From NCBI RefSeq assembly GCF_022788715.1, contig NZ_CP085167.1, forward strand, positions 2,176,001-2,240,000: a stretch of 64,000 nt of DNA, in the 5' to 3' direction. The position numbers and the translations under genes were made by a program. Position 1 is the first letter of the stretch. The number at the start of each line of letters is the position of its first letter. Below are positions 7,902 to 16,631 of the stretch, in pieces. This DNA is from Sulfitobacter sp. DSM 110093 (lineage in GTDB: Bacteria; Pseudomonadota; Alphaproteobacteria; Rhodobacterales; Rhodobacteraceae). Under the pieces are notes generated by a model that worked only from the letters and a program-made list of their open reading frames with translations, was not told where the DNA came from and made no database searches.

Positions 7902-8555
7902 TTAGTCGCGCTGCGGCTTGTCATGGTCCATCTTGTGGTCCTTGCCGTGCCGCTTGCCATGCATTTTCTTCGCCGCTTCGAACTCTTCGGCGCTGATGCT
8001 GCCGTTCTCGTCCTTGTCCAGACGCTCGAACATCTTGGCGGGGTCGTGGCGCTGCGTCATTTCTTCCATCGACAGCTTGCCGTCGTCGTTGGTGTCCATA
8101 CGCTCGATCATGCGCTCGCCACCATTGTGACCACGCTTACCGTCTTTTTTACCGCCGTCCTTGTCACCGCGTTTCTCGCCGCGCTTTTCGCCCGCTTTGT
8201 CGCCGCGTTTGTCACCCATGGCTTCCAACTCAGACGCATCAAGGCTGCCGTTCCCATCGGTGTCAAACCGCTCCAGCATCTTGGCGGAACGATTTGCATT
8301 GCGCTCGGCACGACGTGCTTCGCCTGCGGCTTTCAGCTCTTCGCCGGTCACGAAACCGTCACCATCGGCATCAACCTTGGAAAAACGTGCCTCGGCGTGC
8401 GCTTGGAACTCGGCCTGTGTGATCTCGCCATTGCCGTCGGCATCAAGCTGTTGGAATGGGTTCTGACCGCCGCTCTGCTGCGCGAAGGCAGCTGCGCCAC
8501 CGAGTGCCAGCAAACCGCTGAGGGCTGCGATCTTCATGTTTGTACGAATGGTCAT
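7902..8555 (-). CDS. Secreted EF-hand calcium-binding protein
   Basis: This 217-aa protein has a signal peptide ending near AFAQQ (residues 1-26) and five EF-hand loops starting near residues 38, 62, 98, 154 and 180: DADGNGEI, DADGDGFV, DTDGNGSL, DTNDDGKL and DKDENGSI. Between loops three and four, residues 114-146 are a low-complexity stretch rich in Lys, Arg, Asp and Gly. The C-terminus is His/Lys/Asp-rich. GAGGAG lies 8 bases before ATG 8555. It is the first gene of a series with the sigma, anti-sigma and metal-sensor genes, suggesting a role in extracytoplasmic cation stress. That link is inference. Confidence 0.88.
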   Translation of the reverse strand: MTIRTNMKIAALSGLLALGGAAAFAQQSGGQNPFQQLDADGNGEITQAEFQAHAEARFSKVDADGDGFVTGEELKAAGEARRAERNANRSAKMLERFDTDGNGSLDASELEAMGDKRGDKAGEKRGEKRGDKDGGKKDGKRGHNGGERMIERMDTNDDGKLSMEEMTQRHDPAKMFERLDKDENGSISAEEFEAAKKMHGKRHGKDHKMDHDKPQRD

Positions 8556-8772
8556 CTTGATACTCCTCGTTTTTTAAAGACCGTCTCACGCTTTTGCGCC
8601 GCGATCACAGGGTCAAACGGCTGGCGCCAGAACTTCCGTCGCAGGTTTGCTAACTTTTTTTCAGAAAAGCGACTCAACCCCGGCTTGCGCGACATGGCGC
8701 CGCAACGACAGCCTCGGGTCTTTTCATTTCACGCCTCAGGTTGCATCTATCTCCCAACCAAAGGATCGCCCC

Positions 8773-9189
8773 ATGTCACAGATACAGCAATTGGCCCCCG
8801 ACACTGTCGAGACGCAAGACAGCGAAGAGCGCCCCCGCCTGCCCGCCATGCTGCGCGGCTGGCGTGGCAAATGCCCCTCTTGCGGGGGTGGGCAGCTGTT
8901 GCACGGCTATCTTAAGGTGAATGACGACTGTGCCGTCTGCCGCCAAGAGTTCCACCACCATCGTGCCGATGATGGCCCTGCCTATCTGACCATCCTGCTC
9001 GTCGGTCACCTGCTGGCACCGGGGCTGCACATCGCCTTTGTGGTCTGGCGGCCCGAGCCTTTGACCCTGTTTACCATTTTTGCGGTTGGCTGCACGGCGC
9101 TGTCCCTCTACCTTCTGCCCAGACTGAAGGGGGCCATGATCGGCTTTCAATGGGCCAAAAGGATGGGCGGCTTCGGCGGCGACACCTAA
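8773..9189 (+). CDS. DUF983 family membrane protein
   Basis: This 138-aa protein starts at ATG 8773 with AAGGAT nine bases upstream; an open frame further upstream to 8647 is discarded because it has no ribosome site. It contains a zinc-ribbon-like CPSCGGG pair and a second CAVCRQEF (about residues 37-62), then HHHRADDGPAY, and two membrane helices (about 72-92 and 98-117). These are features of the DUF983 family, which has no established biochemical function. It reads in the same direction as the Nudix gene 42 bases downstream and divergently from the EF-hand gene. Confidence 0.82.
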   Translation: MSQIQQLAPDTVETQDSEERPRLPAMLRGWRGKCPSCGGGQLLHGYLKVNDDCAVCRQEFHHHRADDGPAYLTILLVGHLLAPGLHIAFVVWRPEPLTLFTIFAVGCTALSLYLLPRLKGAMIGFQWAKRMGGFGGDT

Positions 9190-9231
9190 CGCGGCCCGCC
9201 CTTCGGCCCTTGACCGCCGGAGCATCGCCGC

Positions 9232-9927
9232 ATGACCATCGACAAGACCCAAATCCGCAACGCCGCCACAGTGATCGTGCTGCGCGACCGCCATGTGACC
9301 CCGCATATCCTGATGGGGCAACGTGGGGCCAAGGCGGCATTTATGCCTAATAAATTCGTTTTCCCCGGCGGTGCAGTTGATGCCACGGATGCGCAGGTGC
9401 CGCTCGCCGCGCCGGTGAACACGCTGTGTCACGGCAGGCTTTGCGACGATGCCGAACCCTCCTTGGCCCATGCCATCGCCGTCGCCGCCATTCGTGAGTT
9501 GTGGGAAGAGACCGGTCTGGTGCTGGGCCGCAAGGGCGCGTGGGAGGGCGATGTGCCCGCCGATTGGCGGACCTTCGCCGCCACCGGCCATCTGCCTGAC
9601 GCCTCTGCCCTGCAATTCGTGTTTCGCGCGCTGACACCTCCGGGCCGCCCGCGCCGTTTTGATGCGCGGTTCTTTCTCGTCGATGCCGAAGACATCGCCA
9701 GTGACCCCGATGATTTCGACGCCGCCTGTGATGAGCTTTCGCATCTGCAATGGGTGCCATTAAGCCGGGCGCGTTCCTTTGATATGCCCTTTATCACCGA
9801 GGTCGTGCTGGCCGAAGTCGCCGCCCGCGCGCGTGACACAAACCCACCCGCCTCGGTGCCATTTTTCAAAAACAACGACGAAGAGAGTCTTTTCCTGCGC
9901 CTGCACGGTCGCCCGATGACGGGTTAA
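9232..9927 (+). CDS. Nudix hydrolase family protein
   Basis: This 231-aa protein resembles the NUDT19/acyl-CoA-type Nudix subgroup. The Nudix box is split: an FPGGAVD segment near residue 44 is followed, after an insertion of about 35 residues, by AIAVAAIRELWEETGL, which carries the catalytic REXXEE-type residues (RELWEE). Such enzymes hydrolyse nucleoside diphosphates linked to another moiety, often CoA derivatives; the substrate here is unknown. It follows the DUF983 gene and its stop overlaps the convergent EamA gene by four bases. Confidence 0.85.
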   Translation: MTIDKTQIRNAATVIVLRDRHVTPHILMGQRGAKAAFMPNKFVFPGGAVDATDAQVPLAAPVNTLCHGRLCDDAEPSLAHAIAVAAIRELWEETGLVLGRKGAWEGDVPADWRTFAATGHLPDASALQFVFRALTPPGRPRRFDARFFLVDAEDIASDPDDFDAACDELSHLQWVPLSRARSFDMPFITEVVLAEVAARARDTNPPASVPFFKNNDEESLFLRLHGRPMTG

Positions 9928-10844
9928 GTCGCCAGCACCAGCGCTAGGATCGACAGCGCCAGAACGGCCATCCCCGCCCATTCCCGGCGCGAGATCCTTT
10001 CGCGGAAGAACAGGGTCGAAGCGGCGATGCTGAGCATCAGCTCCACCTGCCCCAAAGCCTTCACATAGGCTGCGTTTTGCAAGGTGAAGGCGATGAACCA
10101 GCACAGCGACCCGCCCATCGAGGTCAGCCCAATCCAGACCGCCACCCGCCGCGCCGCCCAAATCCGGCGCATCTGCCCCGGTTCGCGAAGGCGCAGCCAG
10201 ACGGCCATGATCAGCGTCTGCATCAGCACCACCGCCGCCAGCGTCACGCCCGCACGCAGCAGCGGATCGTCAGAGGCCACGGCCAGCGACGCGCCGCGAT
10301 AGCAGACCGCCGAAATCGCGAACAAAAACCCCGAAGCAATCCCCAGCCCCGCCGCGCGGTTGCGGAGATCGGCCAACCGCAGCCCCTTGGCCTCGGCCCC
10401 ACCAGATAGAAGCAACAGGCCGAAAACCCCAAGTGCAATGGCAGCAAACCCCGCGCCCGAGACACCTTCGCCCAGTACGATCCAGCCCATCAGCACGGTC
10501 TGGATCACTTCGGTCTTCTTAAAGGTGATGCCGACGGCAAAGTTGCGTTGCTTAAACAGCAGCACCACGCAGACCGTCGCCATGATCTGCGCCGTGCCGC
10601 CCATCGCCCCGTACAGCCAGAACCCCGGCCCTAGCGAGGGCAGCGCCTGCCCGCTAAGACCCAGATAGAGCGGCAGCAGCAGCGCGATGAAGGGCGCAGA
10701 GTAGAGAAACCGCGCAAACGTCGCCCCACCTGCCGACAGCGTATCGGTCGCCAGATGCTTTTGCAGCATGAAGCGCCCCGTCTGAAACGTGGCTGCGGCA
10801 AGGGCGACGAGGATCCACAGATCGGGGGCGAAAATACTGTCCAT
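9924..10844 (-). CDS. EamA/DMT-family inner-membrane transporter
   Basis: This 306-aa integral membrane protein has about ten hydrophobic helices arranged as two EamA repeats (roughly residues 5-140 and 155-300). The last helices end in FRERISRREWAGMAVLALSI, typical of the drug/metabolite transporter superfamily. Substrates of this family are amino acids, metabolites or drugs and cannot be predicted from sequence. The start at 10844 gives the complete first helix. It is convergent with the Nudix gene (four-base overlap) and about 50 bases downstream of the lipocalin gene on the same strand. Confidence 0.85.
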   Translation of the reverse strand: MDSIFAPDLWILVALAAATFQTGRFMLQKHLATDTLSAGGATFARFLYSAPFIALLLPLYLGLSGQALPSLGPGFWLYGAMGGTAQIMATVCVVLLFKQRNFAVGITFKKTEVIQTVLMGWIVLGEGVSGAGFAAIALGVFGLLLLSGGAEAKGLRLADLRNRAAGLGIASGFLFAISAVCYRGASLAVASDDPLLRAGVTLAAVVLMQTLIMAVWLRLREPGQMRRIWAARRVAVWIGLTSMGGSLCWFIAFTLQNAAYVKALGQVELMLSIAASTLFFRERISRREWAGMAVLALSILALVLAT

Positions 10845-10891
10845 AACAGCCTATAGGCCGAAGCAAGGCGGCAGTGCCAGCGCCGTCACGG

Positions 10892-11440
10892 TCAGCGCCT
10901 CATTTGCAGCGCACTGATGTCATAGCCGTTGAAATCCAAAATCTCTCGCGCCGCGGTGATCCGGTCTTCGCCGCCTGTCGCCTGACGGTCAAGGATCCAG
11001 CCGTAACCCCCTTCGGGGCTGCCGATGACGGCGGTGCGGAAGCCTTCATCGACCCAAAGCACCCAGAACGCACGCTCGGCCCCGCCCACGGCGGCACGCA
11101 TGGTATAGCGCGCCGGACCCTCTTCGCTCAGCGCCCAGAGGTCACGGCGGTCGGTGCAAGCTGCAGCAGCATCACAGACTTGGCGGTGCTTGATCAACGT
11201 TGGCCCCTGCGGCGCAAAGGTCACCGCGCGCAGATTGGCATCATTGGGAAAAGCCGCCCGGACCTGCCAATCGCCGCCAAACTGCGCCGCGTCATAGCGG
11301 CTGGTGGCCCCGATCACCGCCTCGGCATTGCGAAAACCGGTCTGCACGGGGGGCGGTTCGCTGCGGTTGCAGGCCACCAGAGCGCCGAGCAGCATAAGCA
11401 CAGCGACACGGCGCGCCCCATAGGATGCGAAACGGCCCAT
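10892..11440 (-). CDS. Lipocalin-like lipoprotein (Blc type)
   Basis: This 182-aa protein has a lipoprotein signal peptide whose lipobox is LVAC (cysteine at about residue 24). The mature part begins a lipocalin fold with RYDAAQFGGDWQVRA, a form of the GxW motif near residue 55, and ends with GGYGWILDRQ, matching the YxWILSR-type strand of bacterial Blc lipocalins. Blc proteins sit in the outer membrane and bind fatty acids or lysophospholipids. Its ATG overlaps the stop of the aldo/keto reductase gene by one base, so the two genes are co-translated. Confidence 0.8.
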   Translation of the reverse strand: MGRFASYGARRVAVLMLLGALVACNRSEPPPVQTGFRNAEAVIGATSRYDAAQFGGDWQVRAAFPNDANLRAVTFAPQGPTLIKHRQVCDAAAACTDRRDLWALSEEGPARYTMRAAVGGAERAFWVLWVDEGFRTAVIGSPEGGYGWILDRQATGGEDRITAAREILDFNGYDISALQMRR

Positions 11441-12483
11441 CAGTAAGGCATCGGATGGGATTTATGTGCCGCATCAAGGTCGGCCATCACCTCATCGCTC
11501 AGGGTCAGGTCGGCCCCGCCAAGCGCCACATCAAGCTGCTCAAGGCTGGTCGCGCCAAAGATCACCGAGCCCATGAAGGGCCGCGTCGCGCACCACGCCA
11601 GCGCCATCTGCACCGGGTCGAGCCCGTGTTTCTGCGCCACATCAAGGTAGGCGGCAACCGCCTCAAAGGCGCGGGGTGTGACGCGGCCCCCCAAATTTTC
11701 GTTCAGCGAGAGGCGCGATCCGGCGGGCACCTTGCCACCCTGATATTTCCCGGTCAGCAGCCCTGCGGCGAGGGGGGAGAAAGACAGCATGTCGATCTGT
11801 TCGTTCACGCAGGTTTCCGACACATCGGTATCGGCCAGACGGCACATCAGCGAATATTCGTTCTGCACCGAGATCGGGCGCGGCCCGCCCGTGCGCTCGG
11901 CCACGGCAGCCCATTGGGTCAGCCCCCATGCGCTTTCGTTGCTCAGACCAAATGCACGGATCGTGCCCCGCTCAACCTCGCGCTGCAGCGCGCCGAGGGC
12001 GTCTTCCATATGGGCCATGGTCTCGGCCCGGTTCTGGCTTGAGGGGTCAAAGGTCCAATTCTTGCGGAACATATAGCTGCCCCGGTTCGGCCAGTGAAAT
12101 TGGTACAGGTCGATGTAATCCGTCTGCAACCGCTTCAGTGACCCTTCGATGGCACCGGGGATCGTATCAGATGAGATCGGAGCACCATTGCGGGCATGTT
12201 GCATCCCCTCGCCGGAATGTTTGCTGGCCAAGACCACCTCATCGCGGCGCTTGTCGCGGGCAAACCACTGGCCAATGATCTCTTCCGTTCGGCCCACCGT
12301 CTCGGCGCTGATCGGGTTCACGGGATACATCTCGGCCGTGTCGATGAAGTTGATCCCGGCGTCGAGCGCGCGGTCGATCTGCGCGTGGCCCTCTTCGGCG
12401 GTGTTCTGGGTGCCCCATGTCATGGAGCCCAAACAGAAATGCGAGACCTCGATATCGCTTGAGCCGAGCTTGTTCATCTTCAT
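11440..12483 (-). CDS. Aldo/keto reductase (Tas-like)
   Basis: This 347-aa NADPH-dependent oxidoreductase has a TIM-barrel fold. The catalytic tetrad is visible: Asp and Tyr in FIDTAEMYP, Lys in VLASKHSGEG and His in YQFHWPNRG. The C-terminal cofactor-binding segment contains VIFGATSLEQL. Length fits the Tas subgroup (about 346). The frame is open upstream to 13074, but that stretch overlaps the divergent MFS gene; the ATG at 12483 has AGGA about ten bases upstream and starts MKMNKLGSS. The physiological substrate is unknown. It is the first gene of a pair with the lipocalin gene. Confidence 0.9.
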   Translation of the reverse strand: MKMNKLGSSDIEVSHFCLGSMTWGTQNTAEEGHAQIDRALDAGINFIDTAEMYPVNPISAETVGRTEEIIGQWFARDKRRDEVVLASKHSGEGMQHARNGAPISSDTIPGAIEGSLKRLQTDYIDLYQFHWPNRGSYMFRKNWTFDPSSQNRAETMAHMEDALGALQREVERGTIRAFGLSNESAWGLTQWAAVAERTGGPRPISVQNEYSLMCRLADTDVSETCVNEQIDMLSFSPLAAGLLTGKYQGGKVPAGSRLSLNENLGGRVTPRAFEAVAAYLDVAQKHGLDPVQMALAWCATRPFMGSVIFGATSLEQLDVALGGADLTLSDEVMADLDAAHKSHPMPY

Positions 12484-12636
12484 CTTGTGGTCCTCGCTTG
12501 TGATTTGTCCGCAACCTAGCCGCCTGCCCGGCCTTCGCAAGGGCAATTGCCAAGAGCTAATCCCACGGCCCGGCAAAAATGCGGACCCGGCGCATTCGCG
12601 CTTCCGTTCGGGCAGCAATGGACGCAATGTGCCCTC

Positions 12637-13860
12637 ATGCGCCTGCTCATTTCCTTCGCCGCCCTGTTTTTCTCGGTCATCCTTTTGCAACTCTCCACCG
12701 GGGGCGTGGGGCCTATCGACGTGCTTTCTGGCGTGCAGCTTGGGTTTAGCCGTCAAGAAATCGGTATGCTCGGCTCGGCGCATTTTCTGGGGTTTTTCAT
12801 CGGCTGCTGGTGGGCACCGCGTCTGATGGGCAGCGTCGGCCACAGCCGCGCCTTTGCCGCCTTCACCGCTGCCGGGTCGATCGGGTTGATGGCGCATATG
12901 ATGGTGGTCGATCCATACGCATGGGGCCTGATGCGGGTGGCATCGGGCATGTGCGTGGCGGGCTGCTATACGGTGATCGAGGCGTGGATGCAGGCCAAGG
13001 TCACCAATGAGACGCGCGGGCGCACCATGGGCGTTTACCGGGTGGTCGACATGAGCGGTTCGCTCGCCGCACAACTGATCGTCGGCGTGCTCGCCCCGGC
13101 GTCATATGTCTCGTATAATCTGCTCGCCATCGGCTGCTGTGCCGCACTGTTGCCCCTGACGCTGACCAAAGTCCGCCCGCCAGAGACGCCCAACCAACCA
13201 AGGCTGCGCCCGCGGCTTGCCTTTGACCGTTCGCCTTTGGCGGCGGCGGGTGTCGTGGTGGCGGCGGTCTCAAGCGCGTCGTTCCGGATGGTCGGGCCGA
13301 TCTACGGCCAAGAAGTGGGCCTCAGCGCCACACAGATCGCTTGGTTCCTTGCCGCTTTCGTGCTCGGCGGGGCGCTGGCACAATATCCGATGGGGATTCT
13401 CGCCGACAAATACGACCGCCGCTGGGTGTTGATCTGGCTGTCGGTCGCGGCGATGGGCGGCTGCGCTGTCACGGTGATGGGCGCGGGCTATGGCACCATG
13501 GGGATCATGCTTTCGGCAGGGCTGTTCGGGGCCACGACCTTTCCGATCTATTCGGTATCTGCCGCCCATGCCCATGACTTCGCCAGTTCGGACGAGCGGG
13601 TCGAACTATCTGCCGCCTTGATGTTCTTTTTCGCCGTGGGCGCCATCGGCGCACCCTACCTTGCCTCTGTCCTGATAGACGGCTTCGGTGCATCGGCGTT
13701 GTTCGCGATGATCGCGGTGGCCCATGGGGTTTTGGTGATCTTCGGCCTAGCCCGGATGCGCGCCCGCCCCACACGGACCGACCGCACGCCTTACGTCTAT
13801 GCCCCGCGCACCACCTTCCTCATCGGGCGGCTGCTGGGCCGCACCCGAGACCGCGACTAG
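12637..13860 (+). CDS. MFS transporter
   Basis: This 407-aa major-facilitator protein has about twelve membrane helices. Intracellular loop 2-3 has WWAPRLMGSVGHSRAF, and after helix 7 there is QYPMGILADKYDRRW, the typical Gly-Asp-Arg-Arg motif. The ATG at 12637 begins directly with the first hydrophobic helix; an upstream in-frame ATG at 12547 would add thirty proline/cysteine-containing residues with no family support. It is divergent from the aldo/keto reductase and 72 bases upstream of metG. Substrate unknown; the fold resembles the YcaD/CynX-like anion and drug exporters. Confidence 0.87.
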   Translation: MRLLISFAALFFSVILLQLSTGGVGPIDVLSGVQLGFSRQEIGMLGSAHFLGFFIGCWWAPRLMGSVGHSRAFAAFTAAGSIGLMAHMMVVDPYAWGLMRVASGMCVAGCYTVIEAWMQAKVTNETRGRTMGVYRVVDMSGSLAAQLIVGVLAPASYVSYNLLAIGCCAALLPLTLTKVRPPETPNQPRLRPRLAFDRSPLAAAGVVVAAVSSASFRMVGPIYGQEVGLSATQIAWFLAAFVLGGALAQYPMGILADKYDRRWVLIWLSVAAMGGCAVTVMGAGYGTMGIMLSAGLFGATTFPIYSVSAAHAHDFASSDERVELSAALMFFFAVGAIGAPYLASVLIDGFGASALFAMIAVAHGVLVIFGLARMRARPTRTDRTPYVYAPRTTFLIGRLLGRTRDRD

Positions 13861-13862
13861 AC

Positions 13863-13927
13863 TATTCCCGTCTTTTGCTGGCAACAGCGCAGCCCTTGCG
13901 ATAAGGCTGCGCCAAGCACCGGGAATA
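13863..13927 (+). promoter_or_regulatory. Structured leader upstream of metG
   Basis: Nested perfect inverted repeats precede metG. An outer 8-bp pair (TATTCCCG at 13863, CGGGAATA ending at 13927) encloses an inner 8-bp hairpin (GCGCAGCC at 13887, GGCTGCGC at 13905). The 3' arm of the outer pair contains the only ribosome-site-like bases (GGGAA) before the ATG at 13933, so folding could hide the start site. Function is inferred. Confidence 0.5.
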
Positions 13928-13932
13928 TTGAT

Positions 13933-15645
13933 ATGACACGCCACCTCATCACCTCCGCCATCCCTTATATCAACGGGATCAAACATCTGGGTAACCTTGT
14001 GGGCAGCCAGCTGCCTGCCGACCTCTATGCGCGCTACCAGCGTGGCCGGGGGCAGGATGTTCTGTTCCTCTGCGCCACCGACGAACACGGCACCCCTGCC
14101 GAACTCGCCGCCGCCAAAGCGGGCAAACCGGTCGAGGAATACTGCGCTGAGATGTATGAAACACAGGCCCGCATCGCCGAAGGCTTTGGCCTGTCGTTCG
14201 ACCACTTTGGCCGTTCTTCCAGCCCGCAAAACCGAAAGCTGACCCAGCATTTCGCAGGCGCACTGGCGGATCAGGGGCTGATCGAAGAGGTCTCTCAGCG
14301 CCAGATTTATTCGCCCACCGACGGCCGCTTTCTGCCCGACCGCTATGTCGAAGGCACCTGCCCCAACTGCGGATTCGAGGACGCGCGTGGCGACCAATGT
14401 GACAACTGCACCAAGCAGCTTGACCCCGAAGACCTAATCAATCCGCGCTCCACCATCTCGGGCGCGACCGATCTTGAGATGCGGGAAACCAAACATCTGT
14501 TCCTGCGCCAAAGCAAGCTGAAGGACGAGTTGGACGGCTGGATCAATTCCAAGACCGATTGGCCCGTACTAACCACCTCAATCGCCAAGAAATGGCTGCA
14601 TGACGGTGAGGGTCTGCAAGACCGGGGCATCACCCGCGACCTGAGCTGGGGTGTGCCCGTGAAGCGCGGCGATCAGGATTGGCCGGGCATGGAAGGCAAG
14701 GTCTTCTACGTCTGGTTCGACGCGCCGATCGAATATATTGCCTGCGCGCAGGAATGGGTCGATGCGGGCAAAGGCACTGACTGGGAAAGCTGGTGGCGCA
14801 CCGACAAGGGCGCCGATGACGTGCGCTATACCCAGTTCATGGGCAAGGACAACGTGCCCTTCCACACGCTGAGCTTCCCGGCCACGATCAAAGGCTCGGG
14901 CGAGCCGTGGAAGCTGGTGGATTACATCAAATCATTTAACTACCTGACCTATGACGGCGGCCAGTTCTCCACCTCGCGCGGGCGCGGTGTGTTCATGGAT
15001 CAGGCGTTGGAAATACTGCCCGCAGATTACTGGCGCTGGTGGCTGCTCAGCCACGCGCCAGAGACATCGGATGCCGAATTCACATGGGAGAATTTTCAAG
15101 CCTCGGTGAACAAGGATCTGGCCGATGTGCTGGGCAACTTCGTCAGCCGCATCACCAAATTCTGCCGTTCCAAGTTTGGCGAAGCGGTTCCGGAAGCAGG
15201 GGAATACGGCGAGGCGGAGTACGCTTTGATCGAAGACATCACCGCCCGCGTCGCGCGTTACGAAACGCTGATGGAAGCGATGGAAGTGCGCAAATCTGCC
15301 GCTGAATTGCGTGGTATTTGGGCGGCGGGCAACGAATATCTGCAAGCCCAAGCGCCTTGGACCGCATTCAAAACCGATCCCGACAGGGCCGCCGCACAGG
15401 TGCGTTTGGCACTGAACCTGATCCCGCTCTACGCGGTGCTGTCCGCACCCTTCATCCCAAGCGCCGCTGCGTCGATGCTGGAAGCGATGAAGGTCGAAGA
15501 TATGCCTTGGCCCGACGACGTACCTGCGGCCCTCGGCAAGCTCGCGCCCGGCCATGCTTTTGAAGTGCCCGAAGTGCTGTTTGCAAAGATCAGCGATGAG
15601 GACCGTGAGAATTGGTCTGAACGCTTCGCGGGCAAGCGGGACTGA
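13933..15645 (+). CDS. metG: Methionyl-tRNA synthetase
   Basis: Charges initiator and elongator tRNA-Met with methionine in the cytoplasm. The 570-aa class I synthetase has the HIGH-type motif [11 protein letters not shown] (residues 15-25), the connective-peptide zinc knuckle with CPNCGFED and CDNCTK (about 146-167), the KMSKS-equivalent FSTSRG (about 346) and the anticodon-binding helical domain. It lacks the C-terminal EMAP-type tRNA-binding domain found in some longer family members. A terminator follows directly. The upstream leader contains nested inverted repeats that may regulate translation. Confidence 0.96.
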   Translation: MTRHLITSAIPYINGIKHLGNLVGSQLPADLYARYQRGRGQDVLFLCATDEHGTPAELAAAKAGKPVEEYCAEMYETQARIAEGFGLSFDHFGRSSSPQNRKLTQHFAGALADQGLIEEVSQRQIYSPTDGRFLPDRYVEGTCPNCGFEDARGDQCDNCTKQLDPEDLINPRSTISGATDLEMRETKHLFLRQSKLKDELDGWINSKTDWPVLTTSIAKKWLHDGEGLQDRGITRDLSWGVPVKRGDQDWPGMEGKVFYVWFDAPIEYIACAQEWVDAGKGTDWESWWRTDKGADDVRYTQFMGKDNVPFHTLSFPATIKGSGEPWKLVDYIKSFNYLTYDGGQFSTSRGRGVFMDQALEILPADYWRWWLLSHAPETSDAEFTWENFQASVNKDLADVLGNFVSRITKFCRSKFGEAVPEAGEYGEAEYALIEDITARVARYETLMEAMEVRKSAAELRGIWAAGNEYLQAQAPWTAFKTDPDRAAAQVRLALNLIPLYAVLSAPFIPSAAASMLEAMKVEDMPWPDDVPAALGKLAPGHAFEVPEVLFAKISDEDRENWSERFAGKRD

Positions 15646-15658
15646 GAAGAAACGATAG

Positions 15659-15692
15659 AACAGCGGCTCATGACTATGGGCCGCTGTTTTTG
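15659..15692 (+). terminator. Terminator after metG
   Basis: A 9-bp stem (AACAGCGGC with GCCGCTGTT) with a 12-base loop is followed by TTTTGG and further Ts. It starts 13 bases after the metG stop codon. Confidence 0.85.
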
Positions 15693-15724
15693 GTTTTACG
15701 CTCTGAGCGTCGGCGTTTTACCAA

Positions 15725-16462
15725 TTAGTGCGGCAGAGCGCGCTTGGGTCGGCCCTGATGCCCTGTTCCTGTGGTTGGCGCCAAGCAATTGGCCGCAACC
15801 TCGGCCCCCAGAAACCGGATGCCCCGAACCGCACCGTCCGGAGCCAACACGGCAGTAAACGCGCCCGCGACAATCCGGGCGGTCTCCTCCCCCGGATGCA
15901 TCTCAAAACACCCCTGTTGCTGCGCACCATGCCAGATCTGCTGCACCAGCCTGCCGATCTTTGCCCCATCGCCCAGACGCGGCCCAAAGAGATCGGCGAT
16001 GTCTTGGCCTACCAAGCAATCCCCCAAACCATAAGTCACGCCGCAGGCCTCTTGATTGGCGTGGTGGACACGCCCCGCGTGATCAAACTCAATTTCAATC
16101 TCTGCGCTACACGCCTTGACGTAAGGAATGATGCGGCCCTTATCACCGTCCGTGATCTGAGGCCGAGAGCTACCATCTGCGTCTTGCTGCCCCACATTGA
16201 TGGTCTGGGGCGGGCCGTAGAGGTTCAGCCACAGAACGCGTCGCTTAGCGTCATAAACAATTCCGTGAACTGGTATCGCATCCAGCGCCATCCCTGTACT
16301 GGGCAGCGCGCTGCTATCTTGGGCAGACGCCCGGCAGATCCGGCGCAAAACCCTTGGCCATTTCAACCGCAAAGAAAGCCAAGCCAACACGCGCTTTCCA
16401 TGCCCAAATATAAACCTTTGCAAAAGGTTACCGTCCTTCACCACCACTTTTGACCCCGCCAT
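15725..16462 (-). CDS. Hypothetical protein with a possible PAS-like domain
   Basis: I do not recognise a firm family. The 245-aa frame has a basic, hydrophobic N-terminus, and from about residue 118 a PAS-like stretch: EIEIEFDHAGRVHHANQEAC, then DIADLFGPRLGDG and TAVLAPDGAVRGIRFLG. No ribosome site is obvious at ATG 16462, and the true start could be the internal ATG at 16291. An overlapping plus-strand frame of nearly the same length is open, so the strand call depends on the PAS resemblance and on divergence from the MHYT histidine kinase gene. A sensory partner of that kinase is a guess. Confidence 0.55.
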   Translation of the reverse strand: MAGSKVVVKDGNLLQRFIFGHGKRVLAWLSLRLKWPRVLRRICRASAQDSSALPSTGMALDAIPVHGIVYDAKRRVLWLNLYGPPQTINVGQQDADGSSRPQITDGDKGRIIPYVKACSAEIEIEFDHAGRVHHANQEACGVTYGLGDCLVGQDIADLFGPRLGDGAKIGRLVQQIWHGAQQQGCFEMHPGEETARIVAGAFTAVLAPDGAVRGIRFLGAEVAANCLAPTTGTGHQGRPKRALPH

Positions 16463-16631
16463 ACCGCCGCAACTTCGTGCGGTCGCGCCTCAAGGACCGC
16501 TACCGGGGAACGTCTAGCGATAAGGTCTTACAGCCGGGTTAAAGCATGGGCACAGTGTAAACTTGCGAGGGCCATATTTTCGCCATATTCCCGCAGCAGT
16601 TAACCAAGTCTTAACATACGATAGGATTAGA

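Noticed and set aside
12484..13074. Upstream extension of the aldo/keto reductase frame
   Set aside because: The added sequence overlaps the divergent MFS gene, has no ribosome site and no similarity to the family N-terminus.
15728..16453. 241-codon plus-strand frame overlapping the PAS-like gene
   Set aside because: No motif seen and start context is poor; the minus-strand frame has PAS-like features. This rejection is only moderately sure.
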